Assembly: GCA_001465935.1 (NCBI GenBank)
Contig: LNKV01000003.1
Coordinates: 1,680,363 to 1,744,362, forward strand
DNA length: 64,000 nt
Origin: Clarireedia homoeocarpa
Taxonomy: Eukaryota > Ascomycota > Leotiomycetes > Helotiales > Rutstroemiaceae
Direction of reading: 5' to 3'
The position numbers and the translations under genes were made by a program. The notes beneath the pieces are model-generated. The model did not search any database. It saw only the letters and a list, made by a program, of their open reading frames with translations, and was not told where the DNA came from. Below are positions 42,129-53,423 of this stretch, piece by piece (within the stretch, counting starts at the first letter, position 1; the number at the start of each line of letters is the position of its first letter).

Positions 42129-45038
42129 TAGTTGCTTTTTGCGATGAGGATGTTTATCGGTGGAATATCGCAGAGGATCGTAAGTTGTATATATTTAGTA
42201 AAGGTATACACTATATGGGTGATTATTTGCGATGCTTGTATTGTCCTTGTTAAGTGAAAGAGGCAGTATAGGAAGTGGATTTTCAGTCTTAAGGTTATCT
42301 TCTTCTGCAGCGCAGTGACCTCAGAGGCTAGCGGACCCTTTTTATTTAGTCTTGGCTCTAGTATCAGAAATTTGGTCAAGAGCTGCGACAACAATGTCGA
42401 GCCGAGTAGCAGTACCTAGGTTCGTGGTATAGATATCAGGAGAAGGGCATCGAGGACGATGGGCGTGTGCAAAGCTGAGAGGCGGCGGCTATGTTGATGT
42501 TGGGAACAGCGACGGTTTGCTTCGAGACAACGAGGAATATGAGGATTGAGGCTTTTTGGGGAGGCTAACCTTAATCCTAAGGAGCTAACCCTTTTTAAGC
42601 AATTATTCCTTGGAAATAGATGAAAGTGGAGGCAATCCTGGTAGATCGTGAAACTAAAAAAAAATGCAGGTGAGATTGAATCATAGTCTTGTCTTATCAC
42701 GTGTAGACATCATTTATCCAGCAGAGACTGGTTGAGAATCAAGTTTCTTCTCCACATCAAAAGTTGCCAATAACTACAGACCTATGGAAGGCACCTTGAC
42801 CAGCAATATATTTCCTAGCCCCTGAGTATTTCGCGATATTGGAATAAGAATAAAAATAGCCGTTTTACCGATTATTTTATTAGCGACCTCGAACCATATC
42901 ACTTAAGGACATCGCACCACAAAGAAAGCAATATGAAACACGCCCTGCATGAGTCCCTGTTTCGATGAATCACAATGGCATCTAAAGTTCAGCAACAATA
43001 ACCATTACCGAGGTGCTTCTGAGACATGATGGTGGTCCAGTACGAGACGTATCGAAGCTACTCCGATCCGTTCCATGGTCAGCATATTGGCACTTTCGCC
43101 TCCTCTTATTCAGGAGAAGCGACTTTAGTCACAAAGTTAACAGTGCAGGTACAGGAGCAAGTCATCGAATATGAATGCACTTGGCAGAGCCTTCATTCAA
43201 ACGAGCGAGAAAACCTCATAACCATCATCTCATCCCTCAAGAAGAACAAAACCCAGCTAGCCATCCTAACAACCCAGATCACACCCATACTCCATTCGAT
43301 ATATGCATGCAAGACCTCCTTCAGCAAATGAAACGAAGAAACGATCTTCACCAGCTCCCCCAAAGTCCATCAAGAAACATCAGTCCAGCCGCCTGGACTC
43401 GAAAGCTTGCCCGGGAACGAACTCGAAGATCGCGGTATGGTGTGAATGTGTTTATGCTGGGCATGTCTGGAGATTGTCAGTATAAGGAATGTAGTTGGAG
43501 ATTTAGCACACCACAGCCGCGACCGCTATTCTAGCAGGTTCATCTGCAGCTGCGCGCATCACTCAAGAAAACATTTCTTCATCTTCTTCCAGAAGCTGCC
43601 ACTCTCGTGTCCAGGTCTTGAGCGGAATCCCCAATAGCAGGCCAGATAAACCCCAGAGAAGAAATTGAGCACAACTCACAGCTCCGCACTTCGTGCACGT
43701 CTTCGTCCCATCTGTTGGGAACGGCTCTCCACAGCTACATTGTCCCTGCTTATGGCCATCAACGAGGCTTTGAATCTGTGCTTGCATCTTGGCTGATTTC
43801 TTTGCTGGGTGAATCTATCTCGTTTGTTTGACTCGATACTAATGCTTCTTGTAATCTCAGGATGTGTATTGTGTAGTTCGTAGCTGCTCGTCTCGCTGTA
43901 GAGGAACAAGTAGTCAAGCGGGGTATAAGCACCACGAGCTCCATTTAAGTATCAAAAACCAGCACTTCCATCTCCCCTCAAGGTAACCAATAACAGCCAG
44001 AACAATTACAATGCGGGGATAACACCTGCATCAAACATCAATACATACATAGAAGATAAGATATGCAGAGTCAGACAGCCAATTACCATGCAGCACGTGG
44101 ACGCCACTTTCGGTAGACGAGCGTGCTCTGGACGTGTGACTTGCTTACGAAAGTCTAATACAGTCCCTTCACACTGCGTGATTCATGTTTCGGCGTTAGC
44201 AGGTTTGGCAAGGTATAATTCTATGGCAGCCTTAGAGAAGCTACAGCATATTGCGGATATAAACAAGAATAAGGCGAATTCTGCTGAACAAGCCGGAGGA
44301 TGCAACACCTCGGGGATACGAATAGTGCGTGGTGTACAGTAAGACATGGCGTAGTGAGTGCAGGGTGTAGAGGGATGAGTTCATCTGGGAGTGGAATAAG
44401 GTAGCTAGTAAGGCACTACTACTGTTGTAATTTGCATTATCATAGCACGGCATAACACAGTCATAGTCATAGCTACAGCCGTCCGCCAATATTGATGTCG
44501 AGTAAACGAAGGCATACTCGACTACTATCACCCAGCCCGAGATTCCCCTCTCCCGTAAATACCATAATTGGTTTCCTTCCCCGAATATTTGCATTTCCGC
44601 TTCCCGTATGTAAAGAGTAGGAAAGAATAGTAGATTGAAGGAAGTGAAAGTCGAAAAAGAAGAAGAGAAAAGAAAACGCGAGTAAAATAATCCATGTAAT
44701 CAAAGGCCAGGCTTCCTCTCCTCCAAGACAACACCACCTTAACGCCTCGAAACCAGTCCTCGCACAATAGCAAGGAAAGAGGTATTACGCCTCTGATGTC
44801 CGACTTTCTCACGTACTTCCACGTGTTGATATTTCCCTTCCTTGCCGTGTATAGTTGTTGTAATAGTAGGAGATTTCGTTGTTGTAATAGGTGCAGAATG
44901 CGTACATCGTGAACCCTTCATTCTCTTATTCCCAACATCTTCCGGCGAGTTATTTCCAACCCTGGATGACGGACCCATAGACGCTGTAGACTGTGTATCA
45001 GACACGGCGTTTGGGCGAGCTATGGGCCCGTCAGATTG
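42129..45038. other. gene-poor stretch with one possible small ORF
   Basis: 2.9 kb between the STIMATE gene and SF3B6. A 101-codon ATG frame at 43026-43331 (+) and overlapping frames to 43534 have plausible composition but no clear join or family. A minus-strand frame at 43563-43787 is listed separately. The rest shows nothing I can support. Confidence 0.5.
43563..43787 (-). CDS. possible small zinc-ribbon membrane protein
   Basis: A 74-codon frame from an ATG at 43787. It contains a compact Cys pattern CSCGEPF-x7-CTKCGAVSC, like a zinc ribbon, followed directly by a hydrophobic segment (AQFLLWGLSGLLLGIPL) and an acidic end (LLEEDEEMF). The frame has no upstream extension, so it would be complete as it stands. 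The unusual combination makes it more than random, but there is no supporting splice or family evidence. Could be a fragment of a larger gene. Confidence 0.35.
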   Translation of the reverse strand: MQAQIQSLVDGHKQGQCSCGEPFPTDGTKTCTKCGAVSCAQFLLWGLSGLLLGIPLKTWTREWQLLEEDEEMFS

Positions 45039-45772
45039 TTATTCGACACCATGAGCAGCTTTGAGCTGTTCTAAACTCTCCTTGCGAGCGGCAATGCTTT
45101 CCGAAGTATTCGAGGCTTGGCGCATCTTCTCTGGTTGATGGTAAAGTACTGTTTGCATTATTAGGACTGCTTGTTAAATATTGGAGAAAAATATTGAAAA
45201 CCTACCGACTAGATATCTATTTTGGAAATTAAAACCATTCAATTTGTCGCATGCAGCCTTGGAATCTGTGACGTCCTCGTAGACCACAAATGCTGTGCCT
45301 TTGGTGTTCGCCGCGATACCTTGACGAATTTGTCTAAGTACTGGTTAGCCAATAATCATTGCATCAACCCTTTTCATGTCTGCTTGTGGTCTTTTTGATA
45401 TGAGCGTCCGAGTCTGGGCTCCATCTATCGAAGCGTACGTACCTAATGGCACCGAATTTACCAAACAAATCGAAGAGTTCTTCCGGCGTTACGTTGTAGC
45501 TGTTGATCCCATCAGTCTTGTTCGCACCCTTGTCTTCAAAAGCTCATCGCCATCCGCAGCTCGATAGTCATCACATCTCGTTCGCCCTGCACCAATCAAC
45601 GTACCTTAGATTCTTGACGAACAAAGCTCTGGACGGAGAAACACATTAGCTATCGGCCGTCACTTTTTGCAGGCGTAGTCGCATCTCACGCGATCAAATG
45701 CAGGTACCGCAGTAGGACGAAAGAAAGACGTACCGGTTAACCTCAGGAGCAAGTTTCCCACCGCGATTCATA
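45039..45772 (-). CDS. SF3B6: splicing factor 3B subunit 6 (SF3b14a/p14)
   Basis: RRM protein of the U2 snRNP SF3b complex that contacts the branch-point adenosine, nuclear. Five small exons on the minus strand (45772-45735, 45628-45605, 45499-45443, 45333-45206, 45148-45039) join to 118 aa, the expected size. No single open frame reveals the gene; it appears only after splicing. The protein starts MNRGGKLAPEVNR, then RNP2-type ALFVKNLSYNVTPEELFDLF, FGAIRQIRQGI, RNP1-type TKGTAFVVYEDV, LNGFNFQNRYLVVLYHQ, and a helical C-terminus. Exon 2 is only 24 nt. The single RRM with this C-terminal YHQPEKM block is diagnostic of p14. Confidence 0.93.
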
Positions 45773-46734
45773 GCTTGGCTACAAATTCTTTTCCTTCGAT
45801 GCTAATTCCGCTTTAAGATTAAGATATAGATCGAGTGTGAATGTGTAAGTTGATGCGAGAAAAGTGTCGCGAATGGTAACATGTAATCGGAGGGGTGTTA
45901 CCGGCAGCAAGCCTTCTTTCTTTCAATGTTGAATCAAGGTACGCTAGTTTATTAGGGGAATAGTGTATGTTTCGGCCTTCGCGAAATTTGGTAGTCGGTT
46001 CGGTGAAAGGCAGAAGTTAATCCGATATTGATAAGCTTACAGTAAAAGAGGAAGATCTCTCTGAGCGACAACTGGAATGATAAGCACTATAAAAGATGGA
46101 AGGAATATCGAAGAAAAGAGAACAAATATAGCGAGAGATATATTATCAATAGATTCACAACTAGGGTAGAGAGTTGTTCCCATTTCCGGTGGCTAGACCC
46201 AGCGATATGGCCAGCACGCCACCACCAACAAATACTTGGTCGTCCATCTAGTGTTGTAAGAGAAAAATGACCCTCGAAGCATTGAAATGATACACACTTA
46301 TCACCCAGCCTTCACATTGCTCTATTATCTTCTGAGATCAATTCTAATCCATTAATCACTCGTCATTCATGTAGTGAAGTTTCCATCCCATTGCTCGGCA
46401 CGTTTTCGGAATCTCTTTTCTGAGATATCGTCCTCGTTGCCCGCCTCATTTCGCAAAAGTGTAGGTTGGCCTATGAAGTTGCCACTCAGCTAATATGAGG
46501 CTCATCATATCTCCCCCTCTTCTACTAGCAATGATTTCCCTTCACATGATCTTGGCCTGATGTTTATCCTTGTGTGCAAGTCGCTGCCTAACAACGAGGA
46601 AGATGACATGCAGTAGGGCTAAAGGACGAATATGTAAATCATTGCGGCATGGAACATCCACAACCTACAGAGAATAGGCGTGCAGTTTATGTCGGACGAG
46701 TTCTTCCCAAGTCCACAAATATGGCGAAGCGAGG
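45773..46734. other. intergenic region between SF3B6 and Zn2Cys6 gene
   Basis: About 1 kb upstream of SF3B6 and downstream of the minus-strand transcription factor. No gene supported. Confidence 0.6.
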
Positions 46735-48688
46735 TTACCATTGGAAAACAGCCTCTTTGAAAATAGCCTCTTTGAATGTTTCTTCTCCATCCATTGTTCC
46801 ATTCTTCTGATAACCACAAACGTATACTGATTTGACCTCGTCGAATACGATTTTGGCTCCAGTAACGGCAAACCTTCTTTCCCCGGGAACCCAACCCTCC
46901 TCATCAGCCCATTCCTCTTCCACGTCCCTTACGAACCTAGCTATCATAGAAGTTACTTCCCCATGCCACATCCCTTCCCTGTAACCGTGATTGGTAGAAA
47001 GCATTTCAATAGCTTGGCTTCTTAGTACTCTGTTCCGGCAATGGATGGCAACCATAGATACAAAGGGCACTATCCCGAAGTCGAGGTGGTACTTTCCTTG
47101 GCCTTGAAACAAATGCGAGCGGATTTTTGACATGTAATGCATTATTCTCTCGAATTGAAGATAAAATTGGTCCCAATAGATTTCGTTGATAGCAAAGACA
47201 CTGCGGAGTTGGGCTGCCATTCCAATACTTTGTATTTTCAGTAGATGTGAAGCAAAAAACTTCAGTGAACCGGTAGGTGCCTTCATCCCTTGTACTAACA
47301 GTGGTGATGCCACGCTTTGCCATCGCATGATATCGTCACACAATATAGCACATTCTTGACAGGATTCCGTATGTACACCTGAAACAGGAACGACGAACCA
47401 CGGGCAGTTCTCGCTTTTCACACTCAACCCTTCATTCTCTGTCATAACTTCTGTACGACTGCGCTGCTGCTTCCCTAGCATAGTCCTTCGCGTCAGCGAA
47501 ATCCAGTGCATGCTTCTTCTTATTATAAGCTGCCACCAGTCGTAAGCTTCTTGCAGATTTGAGAATTTGGGAGGCATGAATCGAAGCGCGTGAGTCAGAT
47601 CATCCATCCGTTCTCGGTGAAAATCCAAGGTATCATTATCAATAATACCAAACACTTGAAGGCTAAGGTCCGAAAATGCCCTGCAAAGATCATCATCGAT
47701 GGACGCATCTCGTTGGCAACGAAAAGGCGAGTAGGATTTGTTTTTCCGATTGAAGAAGTCTCGATACAAGAGCTTTTCGCCGCAAGATGCATGGGTGGCA
47801 GCAGTTGCGAAATGGCCCAGCATGACTTCGATCGTGTATACAAGTAAGCAGGCAATGAGTGCTTTGCGAGAGTTGTACGAGCTGCCATTTAGTGATTGTC
47901 TCATACAACTTAGAGCTTTGGCATAGGACTGACTTGCATACTGACGATGCTGGTATGCTTGTCTTGCGCTCTCAGTTTCCGCCTTACTTATAGCGCCCAA
48001 AGTCACCAGAGCCTGGCTGATGAACGCTTCATTTTCACTTGCTTGGAGGATTTGCGAATCCCAGAAAGGTCCGTTGAACAACCTTGCTATTTCAGCCGCT
48101 GATGTCTCGCGATAATACCGAAAATAACGGCCATCCTGTTCAGATAATAGGACCGTGCCACTATGTATTACAGGGTGAAGTGCTGTGGACTGCGAGACGA
48201 ACTTGATCAAACTACTCCTATTATTTTGGTACGACGGATCCTTTTGACCACTATCATTCGAATAGCCACTGCATTGAATATTTGTCTTCTGGCATCGTCG
48301 ACAGACCGGTTTCGTCTCCTGGTTTCGTTAGCTGGATTCCGAGTCAAAGAGTTCACGGCATGCCGCGAACAGTAACACGACCATGGCTAATTGGAACATA
48401 CGTACATCGCATTTGATTCGACGGCCTCTACGTTGTTCGAATTAGCTATTGCCATGACGAGAGTATAGATTATTGGACGGATAGATTTGTGATATGGATA
48501 TGCCAACGAATCGAACTGATGTCATACCTGCACGTCAAACACCCTGTCTTGACTTTGTAGTGTTTTGCTCGGCTCTTCTTTCCCTCCGTCGTGGAGCATG
48601 TGCCATTCCGCGGCGTTGCCGTTTTGGGAACCTGGCGCTCAAGTCCAGATTGAATGGCCATGAACTTCGACAAACGAAAAGGCTTCAT
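46735..48688 (-). CDS. Zn2Cys6 fungal transcription factor
   Basis: Nuclear fungal-type regulator, target unknown. Three exons on the minus strand (48688-48528, 48427-48406, 48318-46735) give 588 aa. The zinc cluster spans residues 50-77 with spacing C-x2-C-x6-C-x6-C-x2-C-x6-C (GCLTCRGRRIKCDETKPVC). It is assembled from all three exons, the middle one being only 22 nt. The large third exon holds a fungal-specific regulatory domain: FNGPFWDSQILQASENEAFI, QALVTLGAIS, RKALIACLLVYTIEVMLGH and a repeat-free helical C-terminal half. This C-terminal pattern is that of the widespread DUF3468-type C6 factors, which often sit near accessory genes. Start taken at the first ATG; a second at residue 10 is possible. 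Confidence 0.85.
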
Positions 48689-49009
48689 GTTTACCGCTCT
48701 GTTGTCGCAATAGTACTAGTATCGGCCATATCGACTTCTTACAAGCTCACACAGACGAACATGCCGTGTACCGCGGAGTGTTGGGGATGTTCAGGAAGGA
48801 CAGCAGAACTTAAGTAAAAACAGACAGCAGTTCCCGGGTTCCTGTACACTGTAACTACTGTACCGTCCAGTAGCTTTAATTAGCTTGTGGAGAAGAGAAA
48901 TGGATCCGATCCAATTTTCCAACCAGAAAATCGCACGTCCCTTAGGACCCGACCCTCAATGTCACTTAGACTGTTAGACAAATTTGTATCTAAAACTCTA
49001 CCATTTAGC

Positions 49010-49031
49010 GGTTAGCGGCTAGCCGCTAACC
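49010..49031. repeat. 22-bp perfect palindrome
   Basis: ggttagcggct followed immediately by its reverse complement, flanked by further gcggttag/taacc-type motifs. GGTTAGCGG-like sequence is common in ends of hAT-type DNA transposons, so a transposon terminus is one reading. Confidence 0.75.
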
Positions 49032-49896
49032 TTTAACCGACCTACTCTTCGGCTCAAAAAGGTGGTTAAAATGAAAGATCAATCAATCAACCGCACATCC
49101 CTCTGATCTAAAACTATTCGATATGCTTAAGTGTCATGCAGTATGAAGTAGCTGTATGACCCCGGCACGCTATCTATTACGCTATCTACATAAGTAGCAC
49201 GAGGCGCTTTACAGTATGCAGAAATCAACCTTATTTTGCTCAATGCATGCCGGTTTACATATCGATATTGGCCAAGCAGTGGCGATGTCTAGCCCTTCAC
49301 CGTCTATTTGGACCTTATGATTCATCCTCCAACACAATTATCCTAAAGGCATCAACAGACAAGGCGGTTGAAATGGTATGTAAGAAGCCTACTCGAAGAT
49401 CAAAAGAACATCCTCGGCTTCTCTGAATCTTCCAGGGAGGTAAACATACTGCTTGAATTTCATGAGCTATTGAGAATGTAGGGCTGTGGTCCATTTGAGA
49501 AGGCTGCCTGTGGTCCAGATCATTGCCGCTCCAACATGATTGGCAACATATTGAGTCCATTGGTTGCGCCAAACGTCTAAATGTTGATACGGAGGTACAA
49601 CATTAGCTTTCATCTTCCTTGATTGCGTCCATAACCTGCTTGGCGGCAAACCAAACTTCATCGCCTCCTTAACATCTTGCATCGTACCTTAACCAATAAT
49701 ACTAAGTTTCACGATGCAAGGCGATACGCGTGGAAAGGGATAACAAGCCACCAATGCGTAAGTCTTTTCTATTGTCCTCATTCACCCAAAAATTCGGATT
49801 CTTCCGTAAACCCTTCCCCATCCTGGCTTCTCCTAGCACAGTCTCACAAGAGAATGTGAGACAAAGTTCGCCAAATTATTGCCTGTCTGATAGATG

Positions 49897-50262
49897 TCAC
49901 ACAGAACGATGATGACCAAATGATGTGTCGCGAAGACTTTGTGGCCGAGGATCAAAAACAGGAATCGGTGCAAAGCTCGGCTTGAGAAAGGTAAGGTTTT
50001 CTTCTTGTGCTTCATTCACTTGCCTGCAGAGCTCCTGATTCTGCTATGAATCATTCGTTCCTTCACGGATGGAAAGATCATATATGTGAACACATAACCA
50101 GGTCCTAAGTGAGTTTCGTTTGCTTGTGCCTTTGAGCAGAGGAACCAGCGGAATCCAGGCGTCATTTCTGAGAATCGGACAGTTGCCTTGAAGTATCATC
50201 AACTCGTGCCGCCCTTCAAGAACGTTCATACGAATACCAGCAGCAGAGTATATTGGATACAT
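49897..50262 (-). pseudogene. broken reading frame, unassigned
   Basis: From an ATG at 50262 the frame runs 72 codons to a TAG at 50044, then continues open for 48 further codons to a TGA at 49897. The translation before the stop (NVLEGRHELMILQGNCPI, LRTWLCVHIYDLSI) and after it (LCRQVNEAQEENLTFLKPSF) looks protein-like and amphipathic on both sides. Suggests a gene with a nonsense change. I do not recognise the family. Further fragments at 49467-49682 may belong to the same locus. Confidence 0.3.
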
Positions 50263-50627
50263 TCTGGGTGTTGCCCTTGAGTAAATGGAATGGTTGTTGC
50301 CAGCAAATCATACATATAGTGTGAGATTATGAGGGGATTCCCAAATTAAGGAACGATCTCCAGCTGCCAGCTGTCCAGTTCTCTTCTATTTGTAAGCTAC
50401 AGAATGTGCTAGAATCACTAAGTTTGCCACAGCTTGAGGATATAAACCTCCTTCAAACAACTATGTAGTCAGTTCTTCAGATAAATAGATCAGTTCAGTT
50501 CAGATTCAAATACAATCACTTTTCCAAGAGCTCTAATTCTCACAGTTATAAGTCCCGGCTTGTGCGGATAGTATAGTAGTAAAATCCCCAACTTCATATC
50601 AAGCAACCAACCGAAAAACAACTAGGC

Positions 50628-50772
50628 GGTCTACCTAACTATAAGAGGTAGTTCTACGGATATAAGATATACAAAACCGGCCTAGTCCACTTATTCAGAA
50701 GTGGTTCAGTAAAGGGGTAGTTCAACTGCACAATAACATACAGAATAGCCCTAGTCTACCTATTTAGACATT
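50628..50772. repeat. degenerate tandem repeat, unit about 65-70 nt
   Basis: About two units each containing, in order, gtctacctat-like, ggtagttc, atacataca-like and ccctagtc-like blocks. The units are diverged. The order of blocks is kept, which argues for a true repeat. Confidence 0.5.
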
Positions 50773-50801
50773 CTTGCAGAGTTTACACTCTAAGGGGGGT
50801 A

Positions 50802-50870
50802 TGTGAAACCAAATATAAGCCCAAATTGTCACTTCTCTAGAAGTGGCGTTACTTTTGGAGTTTTCACACA
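50802..50870. repeat. nested inverted repeat
   Basis: tgtgaaaccaaa at the left and ttttggagttttcaca at the right are imperfect inverted copies. Between them lies a hairpin cacttct-ct-agaagtg. A G run (aagggggg) ends a few bases before the left arm. It could be a small MITE, an LTR edge or a structured RNA element. Confidence 0.5.
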
Positions 50871-51943
50871 TAGCCACTTTATCACGTTATCCCACGCCTT
50901 GTTCAATGTTCAGCCAATCAAGATGATATTGTACAGTACCGTTTGCTCTTTGCTACAGATTTGAAAACTACTTTCTGCTTTCTCTCGAGAAAAATCAAAG
51001 GGTATACTCTTGAAGCCTATATTGATCAATACTCTTATATATAGAGACTTCAGAGCTAGGAGAGATTTCTATACTATATAATAAGAATACTACTATTACA
51101 GAGCTATAAGCAGTAAGCTGCTATTGTGTACCTCCGATGTACAGCGCAAATTTGTGGGGCGTCGGACGGATAGTAAAAAGCGTCGGACGATTATCAATTC
51201 CCTTAATATACACCACGGTCACGAGTGGTATTCCAAGATCACAGATTGCACGACAATTTTGTTCTTGAATAGCTGCAGCATGTTAGGCGTAAAGTGAGAT
51301 TCTTTGGAAGTTGTTTTAATGTCATCTATAGCACAGGGAAACATTTCGAATGTCAACAGCCATGTATGATCATTTGGGGGAACCCCGAATATTTACAAGT
51401 TCTCATTGCATCTCTATCATTTAATTCCCATTTTTAATTACTGCAATGCAGATGACGGATATCCCAGCAGAGGCACTATGGGAACTCCAAATTCGGGGTG
51501 TTATCGATCGTCTATACCGTCTGGCGACCAGCTTTCACGCCTCTGGAATTCTACAAACCAACTCAATCCCATGCTTTCAGGCAAATATCCGAGTGCATAG
51601 CCACGCCTCTTAATACGTATCTCCTCACTTAAGTTTGGCCTCATCTCGTCAAAAGTAAGCTGACAGCTTCCCTAAAAGGATCCATAGGCTGTGTTATGGC
51701 CTTGCCGCCGACCTCGCAAAGTGAAGGCAATGAATATCGGCACAAGGAATGGAAAAGATCAATATTCCACGGTTCAAAAAAGGGCCCGCACAACAAAAAT
51801 TTCTCACCAACAATCATCATTTCCGGCCAAGCTTCCGGCCACCCAAGGCAACATACGAATGCCTACTAAACCATTAAGTATTTCTGCCCTTGCAGCTCTC
51901 TTGGTGTTGAGCAACAAACTTGTGGAGTTTCTCATATTGCAAT

Positions 51944-52680
51944 ATGCCTCGAAGTCATAAATCCCAACAGGTGGCGTCGAATGTGTCGGGTGCATCATCA
52001 CAAATTTCAGACGCGACGTCGGATATCTCGAGAGTTTCTTCTCATACATCAGTTTCTTCCAGGGGGAAGGAAGACCCTGGGCTCGAGGATGAGGATGGGG
52101 ATGAGGAGGGGTCGGATATAGAAGAGGAGGGAGAGTATGGCGATGAGCTGGAGGAAGATGCCATCGGAAGTGTGAGTTCTTCTAACTATTTAAGATAATA
52201 TTTTTTTGGAATGATTTTAAAATTAACAAATACCAGGCAGGTAGTGCTGGGCAGTTTGACGCATCTGCGGGTAAGTCCAAAAAGTCAAGAGAAGTTCGAG
52301 AAAAACGAAGGCACAGACAGCATGGAAGTGGTAAGCATGGGCATCACCGTGGAAAAGGGGGTAGTGGAAGTAGAGATGGAAGGTCATCATCAGGTAAACA
52401 CAGAAGCAGAAATGGAGATGGGAGATCACGCAAGAAACGTAGTAGTGGAAGTGGAGGAGGACACCATAGGAGTAGGAAAAAGAATCGGGGTATCGGGTCC
52501 AAAGTGGCGGCATGGCTGAGAACTGGCGTGGAGAAACTCTTCCATCCTACCCCGCCTGCGGCAAAGGGAGAGAGAGGGAGGGAGAAGAGAACAGAAAGGC
52601 GTAGCGAGACGAAGCCGGAGCCGGAGCGGAGAACGGTGAGGGAAAAAGGGTCGTTTTCTAGTAGTACTGGATCCATATAG
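51944..52680 (+). CDS. hypothetical acidic/basic low-complexity protein
   Basis: Two exons (51944-52171 and 52237-52680) joined by a 65-nt intron with a gtgagt donor give 223 aa. The N-terminal part is Ser-rich (VSSHTSVSS), then strongly acidic (DEDGDEEGSDIEEEGEYG). After the intron the protein flips to strongly basic Ser/Gly/His/Arg-rich sequence resembling RS or RGG proteins (RDGRSSSGKHRSRNGDGRS, KKRSSGSGGGHH). A short conserved-looking helix follows (SKVAAWLRTGVEKLFHPTPP) and then Lys/Arg/Glu-rich sequence. No known domain is recognised. A nuclear or RNA-associated role is a guess from composition. The splice model is supported by the sharp in-phase continuation. Confidence 0.65.
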
Positions 52681-53423
52681 TCTCTAATCGGGTGAGTGGA
52701 GTAGTCTCATATCGAATGTCCAGTGTCGTTTCTTCGGTTGGAGCCAAAAGCGGTCGGTTTCCTGTCATGTTTGGTATTTCCTTCTTTATCTCATATGAGG
52801 TCTTGTCCAGTTTTAAACCTCGTTATAATTAGCGTAAAGCAAGCTTTACTGCTATCTTCTCTGTCAACCGAGCTCGAGTGAAGTGAAGTATGTTTGCAAG
52901 CGTGCTCTTACCCCTTCTTGCCGCGTTGATAAACGATCTTACTTTTCCTATAAATGGTAGAACCTGGCAAGTTTGTGCGCAGAATGGGATCTTCTATCAA
53001 AGCACATTTGTTGAAGAGGGAAGTTTCTATATCTAGATTATTGGGCGATGAGACGCCGTGCTCTTGGGAAAACACACACTCACCGAAGTGGAAACGCGGA
53101 CAGAAGATATACAAACACTAGATGAGAAGTCTCTCCATAATCAAAATGCTCTTCTTATGAACTAGAGCTATTATACACGATAAAACTATTAATGATTCTG
53201 TAAATTCAAAACATAAGTGACATGACATGCTTTCCAAGAATGCTAACCCCAAAGACGCTAATATGCAATAGATGCCATTGCGGCCAGTCATGTATAATGT
53301 GATGGTTTCTTAGTCCCATCAAAATAGTAACGCTCATGATCTCCATCATTCCCGCGGTCGATAACTCTCCGTACTACCTTATAAACTAACATTATTATAA
53401 TATCCACCCTAATCTGAAAACCC
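52681..53423. other. convergent intergenic region
   Basis: 0.74 kb between two convergent hypothetical genes. No gene or repeat stands out. Confidence 0.6.

Larger units (their letters stand above)
48689..51943. other. gene-poor AT-rich region with repeat remnants
   Basis: 3.3 kb without an intact gene. It holds a 22-bp perfect palindrome (49010-49031), a broken reading frame (49897-50262), a degenerate tandem repeat (50628-50772) and an inverted repeat (50802-50870). Open frames on both strands are short and in different frames. The content fits decayed mobile-element DNA, but no transposase or reverse transcriptase could be read. Confidence 0.55.

Noticed and set aside
50802..51120. Solo LTR of a copia- or gypsy-type element
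   Set aside because: The left end looks right (purine run then TGTG), but I could not find a matching CA end or a target duplication, so I report only the inverted repeat.
51691..51960. ORF just upstream of the acidic/basic protein gene
   Set aside because: It ends inside the start region of the spliced gene in another frame, and its translation has no continuation or domain.
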